From contig DYCT01000042.1 in NCBI GenBank assembly GCA_019417975.1, forward strand, positions 1 through 10,849: a DNA stretch of 10,849 bases. The letters are read 5' to 3'. The stretch comes from Bacteroides sp. Its GTDB lineage: Bacteria > Bacteroidota > Bacteroidia > Bacteroidales > Bacteroidaceae. The notes under the pieces are model-generated. The model saw only the letters and a program-made list of their open reading frames with translations. It did no database searches and was not told the DNA's origin. Position 1 is the first letter of the stretch. Each line of letters begins with the position of its first letter. This document shows positions 9,252 through 10,849 of the stretch, one piece after another. The position numbers were made by a program, and so were the translations under genes.

Positions 9252-9259
9252 CAAAAATA
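9252..9259 (-). promoter_or_regulatory. Candidate -7 promoter box for the ruvA-sprA operon
   Basis: On the minus strand this reads TATTTTTG followed by C, an exact fit to the Bacteroidota sigma-ABfr -7 consensus TAnnTTTG. It lies about 47 bases upstream of the ruvA ATG. I see no convincing -33 TTTG or TTG at the expected spacing upstream (the sequence there is AT-rich), so the promoter call rests on the -7 box and position only. Confidence 0.45.
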
Positions 9260-9377
9260 CATATAAATTATAAGATATTGATGGTTCACGTTTACCTTTT
9301 AAAAACGAAAGCTTTTCGGCTTTATTGTTTATAAGATTGTATAAATGTTATTTTTTAAAGAAATTACTTTTATATCT

Positions 9378-9407
9378 TTTGTTCTATTTGCAAAATGCTT
9401 ATTTTTG
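9378..9407 (+). promoter_or_regulatory. Candidate Bacteroidota promoter for ddh
   Basis: A -33 TTTG at 9378-9381 and an exact -7 box TATTTTTG at 9400-9407 are separated by 18 bases, inside the range seen for Bacteroidota housekeeping promoters. Transcription would start near 9413-9415, giving a leader of about 36-38 nt before the ddh ATG. The leader is A-rich (AATTAAAGACAATCAAG just before ATG) with no strong Shine-Dalgarno. No riboswitch-like structure fits in such a short leader. Confidence 0.55.
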
Positions 9408-9450
9408 TCTTGCTTTTAAAGAAATTTGAAACGAATTAAAGACAATCAAG

Positions 9451-10350
9451 ATGAAAAAGATTAGAGCTGCTGTTGTTGGCTACGGTAACATCGGCAAGTA
9501 TGTATTGGAGGCTTTGGAAGCGGCACCCGATTTCGAGGTAGCCGGAGTGGTACGTCGTCAGGGTGCGGAAGGTAAACCGGCTGAATTGGCTGACTATCCG
9601 GTCGTGAAAGAGGTGAAAGAGCTGAAAGACGTGGATGTAGCCATCTTGTCGGTACCTACACGAAGCGTAGAGGCATATGCCAAGCAAATATTGGCTTTAG
9701 GTATTTGTACCGTCGATAGTTTCGACATCCATACCGGTATTGTAAACTTGCGCCGCGAGTTGGATGCTGTGGCTAAGGCGCACAATGCGGTGTCGGTTAT
9801 CTCTGCAGGCTGGGATCCGGGAAGCGACTCGGTGGTACGTACGCTTTTGCAGGCCATCGCTCCTAAGGGTATTACCTATACCAATTTCGGTCCGGGCATG
9901 AGCATGGGACATACCGTAGCCGTGAAAGCCATCGAAGGTGTGAAAGCTGCTCTCTCTATGACGATTCCTACAGGAACGGGCATTCATCGCCGGATGGTTT
10001 ACGTTGAACTTGAAGAAGGATATGCGTTTGATAAAGTGGCTGCTGCCATCAAACAGGACGCTTATTTTGTACACGATGAAACCCACGTGATTCAGGTGCC
10101 TTGTGTGGATGAGCTTTTGGATATGGGACATGGAGTGCAACTTACACGCAAAGGTGTGTCGGGCACAACACAAAACCAGTTGTTCGAATTTACAATGCAT
10201 ATAAACAATCCTGCATTGACCGGACAGGTGTTGGTATGTGCAGCACGTGCTGCTATGAAACAGAACCCCGGTTGCTATACGATGGTAGAAATTCCGGTGC
10301 TTGATTTGCTGTATGGCGATAAGGAAGAGTTGATTTCCAAATTGGTGTAA
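9451..10350 (+). CDS. ddh: meso-Diaminopimelate D-dehydrogenase
   Basis: This cytoplasmic enzyme catalyses the reversible NADPH-dependent reductive amination of L-2-amino-6-oxopimelate (tetrahydrodipicolinate hydrate) to meso-diaminopimelate, a one-step branch of lysine and peptidoglycan precursor synthesis. The 299-residue protein begins with a Rossmann fold: GYGNIG at 10-15, and VVRR at 33-36, where the Arg pair fits NADP 2'-phosphate binding. Substrate-domain signatures follow: CTVDSFDIH (86-94), SAGWDPG (118-124), GPGMSMGHT (147-155) and MGHG (225-228). The length and the GPGMSMGHT and MGHG stretches resemble the shorter type II enzymes (Symbiobacterium-like) more than the ~320-residue Corynebacterium type I enzyme. 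ATG 9451 places the Rossmann motif at the expected distance from the N-terminus. It is divergent from ruvA, appears monocistronic, and is followed by a strong terminator. Confidence 0.97.
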   Translation: MKKIRAAVVGYGNIGKYVLEALEAAPDFEVAGVVRRQGAEGKPAELADYPVVKEVKELKDVDVAILSVPTRSVEAYAKQILALGICTVDSFDIHTGIVNLRRELDAVAKAHNAVSVISAGWDPGSDSVVRTLLQAIAPKGITYTNFGPGMSMGHTVAVKAIEGVKAALSMTIPTGTGIHRRMVYVELEEGYAFDKVAAAIKQDAYFVHDETHVIQVPCVDELLDMGHGVQLTRKGVSGTTQNQLFEFTMHINNPALTGQVLVCAARAAMKQNPGCYTMVEIPVLDLLYGDKEELISKLV

Positions 10351-10417
10351 AGAGCCTCACAGTCTCATCGTTTTGTCTGTCGACGTAAAGTTGAAACTCT
10401 TATTTTAAAGGATTTTG

Positions 10418-10456
10418 GAGGATGAATCGTAATAGGGCGATTCATCCTCTTTTTTT
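10418..10456 (+). terminator. Intrinsic terminator of ddh
   Basis: A perfect 12-bp stem (GAGGATGAATCG at 10418-10429 and CGATTCATCCTC at 10438-10449) with an 8-base loop is followed directly by seven T residues (10450-10456). It starts 68 bases after the ddh stop. There is no matching T-run on the opposite strand, so it should act mainly on plus-strand transcripts. Confidence 0.93.
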
Positions 10457-10630
10457 ATCATCGCTTGAGGGGAAGGACGGTCGTTTCAAGAAATGTGACA
10501 GAGGTCTGAATGGGATTATGCATACCCTTTCTTGTAAATGTGGTTTTGATATTGAAAAAGTGTTATTCTTGAATAAATGCAATCAATAATATGTTTTAAA
10601 TAAGCATATTGTCGTTTTTAAAAGTTGCTG

Positions 10631-10644
10631 TTTTGTATATTTAT
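10631..10644. repeat. Direct repeat copy 1, TTTTGTATATTTAT
   Basis: This 14-base sequence occurs again exactly at 10672-10685, starting 41 bases later. Copy 1 is followed by GCATATTT, so its dyad is imperfect compared with copy 2. Low complexity lowers the significance, but the match is exact. Confidence 0.5.
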
Positions 10645-10671
10645 GCATATTTGCTCGTGTGTATTGACTTA

Positions 10672-10689
10672 TTTTGTATATTTATACAA
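10672..10689. repeat. Direct repeat copy 2 with a 16-bp dyad
   Basis: The second exact copy of TTTTGTATATTTAT (10672-10685) runs into a near-perfect dyad, TTGTATA-TT-TATACAA, at 10674-10689 (7-bp arms, 2-base centre). The geometry is typical of a site for a dimeric DNA-binding protein, though AT-rich DNA can produce such dyads by chance. Confidence 0.45.
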
Positions 10690-10704
10690 GATATTTGGGT
10701 CAAA

Positions 10705-10721
10705 AAGCCTGATTTAGGCTT
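10705..10721. other. Small hairpin, possible weak minus-strand terminator
   Basis: AAGCCT and AGGCTT form a 6-bp stem around GATTT. On the minus strand the stem ends in a T-rich tract (AGGCTTTTTG), so it could weakly end a transcript coming from a gene beyond the right edge. The stem is short. Confidence 0.3.
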
Positions 10722-10744
10722 GCTGAAAAGTATGATTTCGGACG

Positions 10745-10806
10745 AAGTATCTTAGGATACTTTTCCAGGTATCTTAAGATACTTCGCCAAGTATCCTAAG
10801 ATACTT
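10745..10806. repeat. Three-unit palindrome array with 22-bp period
   Basis: Three 18-bp units lie at 10745-10762, 10767-10784 and 10789-10806, separated by 4-bp spacers (TTCC and CGCC), giving an exact 22-bp period. The shared form is AAGTATC-YTAR-GATACTT. Unit 1 (AAGTATCTTAGGATACTT) and unit 3 (AAGTATCCTAAGATACTT) are exact reverse complements of each other. Unit 2 has a perfect 14-bp palindromic core, GTATCTTAAGATAC. The only arm difference is A to G at position 2 of unit 2. The spacing of about two helical turns would put the units on the same DNA face. As RNA each forms a 7-bp hairpin with a 4-base loop, or units 1 and 3 pair over 18 bp. Function unknown: operator array, transcript-end structure or dispersed intergenic repeat. 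Confidence 0.85.
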
Positions 10807-10849
10807 TGAAAACGCACCTATAGTTCTTCCGGATTTTTCCCGATTTTCT

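Larger units (their letters stand above)
10457..10849. other. AT-rich intergenic region with clustered inverted repeats
   Basis: This stretch of about 390 bases runs to the window edge. I found no ORF with coding character; the longest attractive start (ATG at 10514) closes after about 20 codons. It contains repeated TTTTGTATATTTAT boxes, a small hairpin and a three-unit palindrome array, listed separately. It may be the regulatory region of a gene beyond the right edge, or the region between genes that converge on it. Confidence 0.7.

Noticed and set aside
9268..9337. 9-base direct repeat TTATAAGAT at 9268 and 9329, spaced 61 bp like the 13-base repeat at 9353 and 9414
   Set aside because: Aligning the 61-base blocks shows no further similarity, so it is not a tandem duplication and the equal spacing is probably coincidence in AT-rich DNA.
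9697..10200. 167-residue minus-strand ORF opposite ddh
   Set aside because: It is antisense to the well-supported ddh gene, and its His/Arg-rich translation has no recognisable motif.
10514..10576. Possible small ORF (about 20 codons) downstream of the ddh terminator
   Set aside because: It is very short, with no ribosome-binding signal, no promoter and no coding character.
10745..10806. CRISPR array interpretation of the three repeats
   Set aside because: The spacers are only 4 bp and the repeats are palindromic 18-mers, so the geometry is wrong for CRISPR and no cas gene is present.
10745..10806. Insertion sequence end or attachment site interpretation of the inverted repeats
   Set aside because: No transposase or integrase is visible, and the three-fold phased arrangement does not resemble a pair of terminal inverted repeats. 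The right side is outside the window, so this cannot be excluded completely.

Overview
The window looks like chromosomal DNA of a Bacteroidales bacterium, probably a gut Bacteroides, Phocaeicola or Parabacteroides relative. Three things point there. It encodes a SprA-family protein and a DUF4468 domain, both largely confined to Bacteroidota. The upstream regions carry the Bacteroidota -7 box (TAnnTTTG) instead of an E. coli-type -10. No start codon has a clear Shine-Dalgarno sequence. I cannot name the species.

Layout. Positions 4-9204 hold three minus-strand genes in transcription order: ruvA (8614-9204), sprA (1206-8600) and a secreted DUF4468/flavin-reductase fusion (4-1161). The gaps are 13 and 44 bp, so they are probably one operon read from an AT-rich divergent region at 9205-9450. 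On the other side of that region, ddh (9451-10350) runs on the plus strand with its own candidate promoter. It ends at a strong intrinsic terminator (10418-10456). The last ~390 bases have no gene I can support. They are AT-rich and contain several inverted repeats, most notably three 18-bp near-palindromes spaced exactly 22 bp apart (10745-10806).

How the genes relate. RuvA is the Holliday-junction recognition subunit of RuvAB. SprA (Sov in Porphyromonas) is the giant outer-membrane translocon of the type IX secretion system (T9SS). The two are functionally unrelated, but adjacent ruvA and sprA also occur in other Bacteroidota. The third gene is predicted to be exported and pairs a DUF4468 domain with a flavin-reductase-like split-barrel domain; its role is unknown. 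Ddh makes meso-diaminopimelate for lysine and peptidoglycan and is transcribed independently.

Most of the window is conserved housekeeping and envelope DNA with no mobile element, CRISPR array or RNA gene visible. The items most worth a second look are the 22-bp-period palindrome array, the exported DUF4468-flavin reductase fusion, and an intact SprA in a lineage where many members lack the full T9SS.
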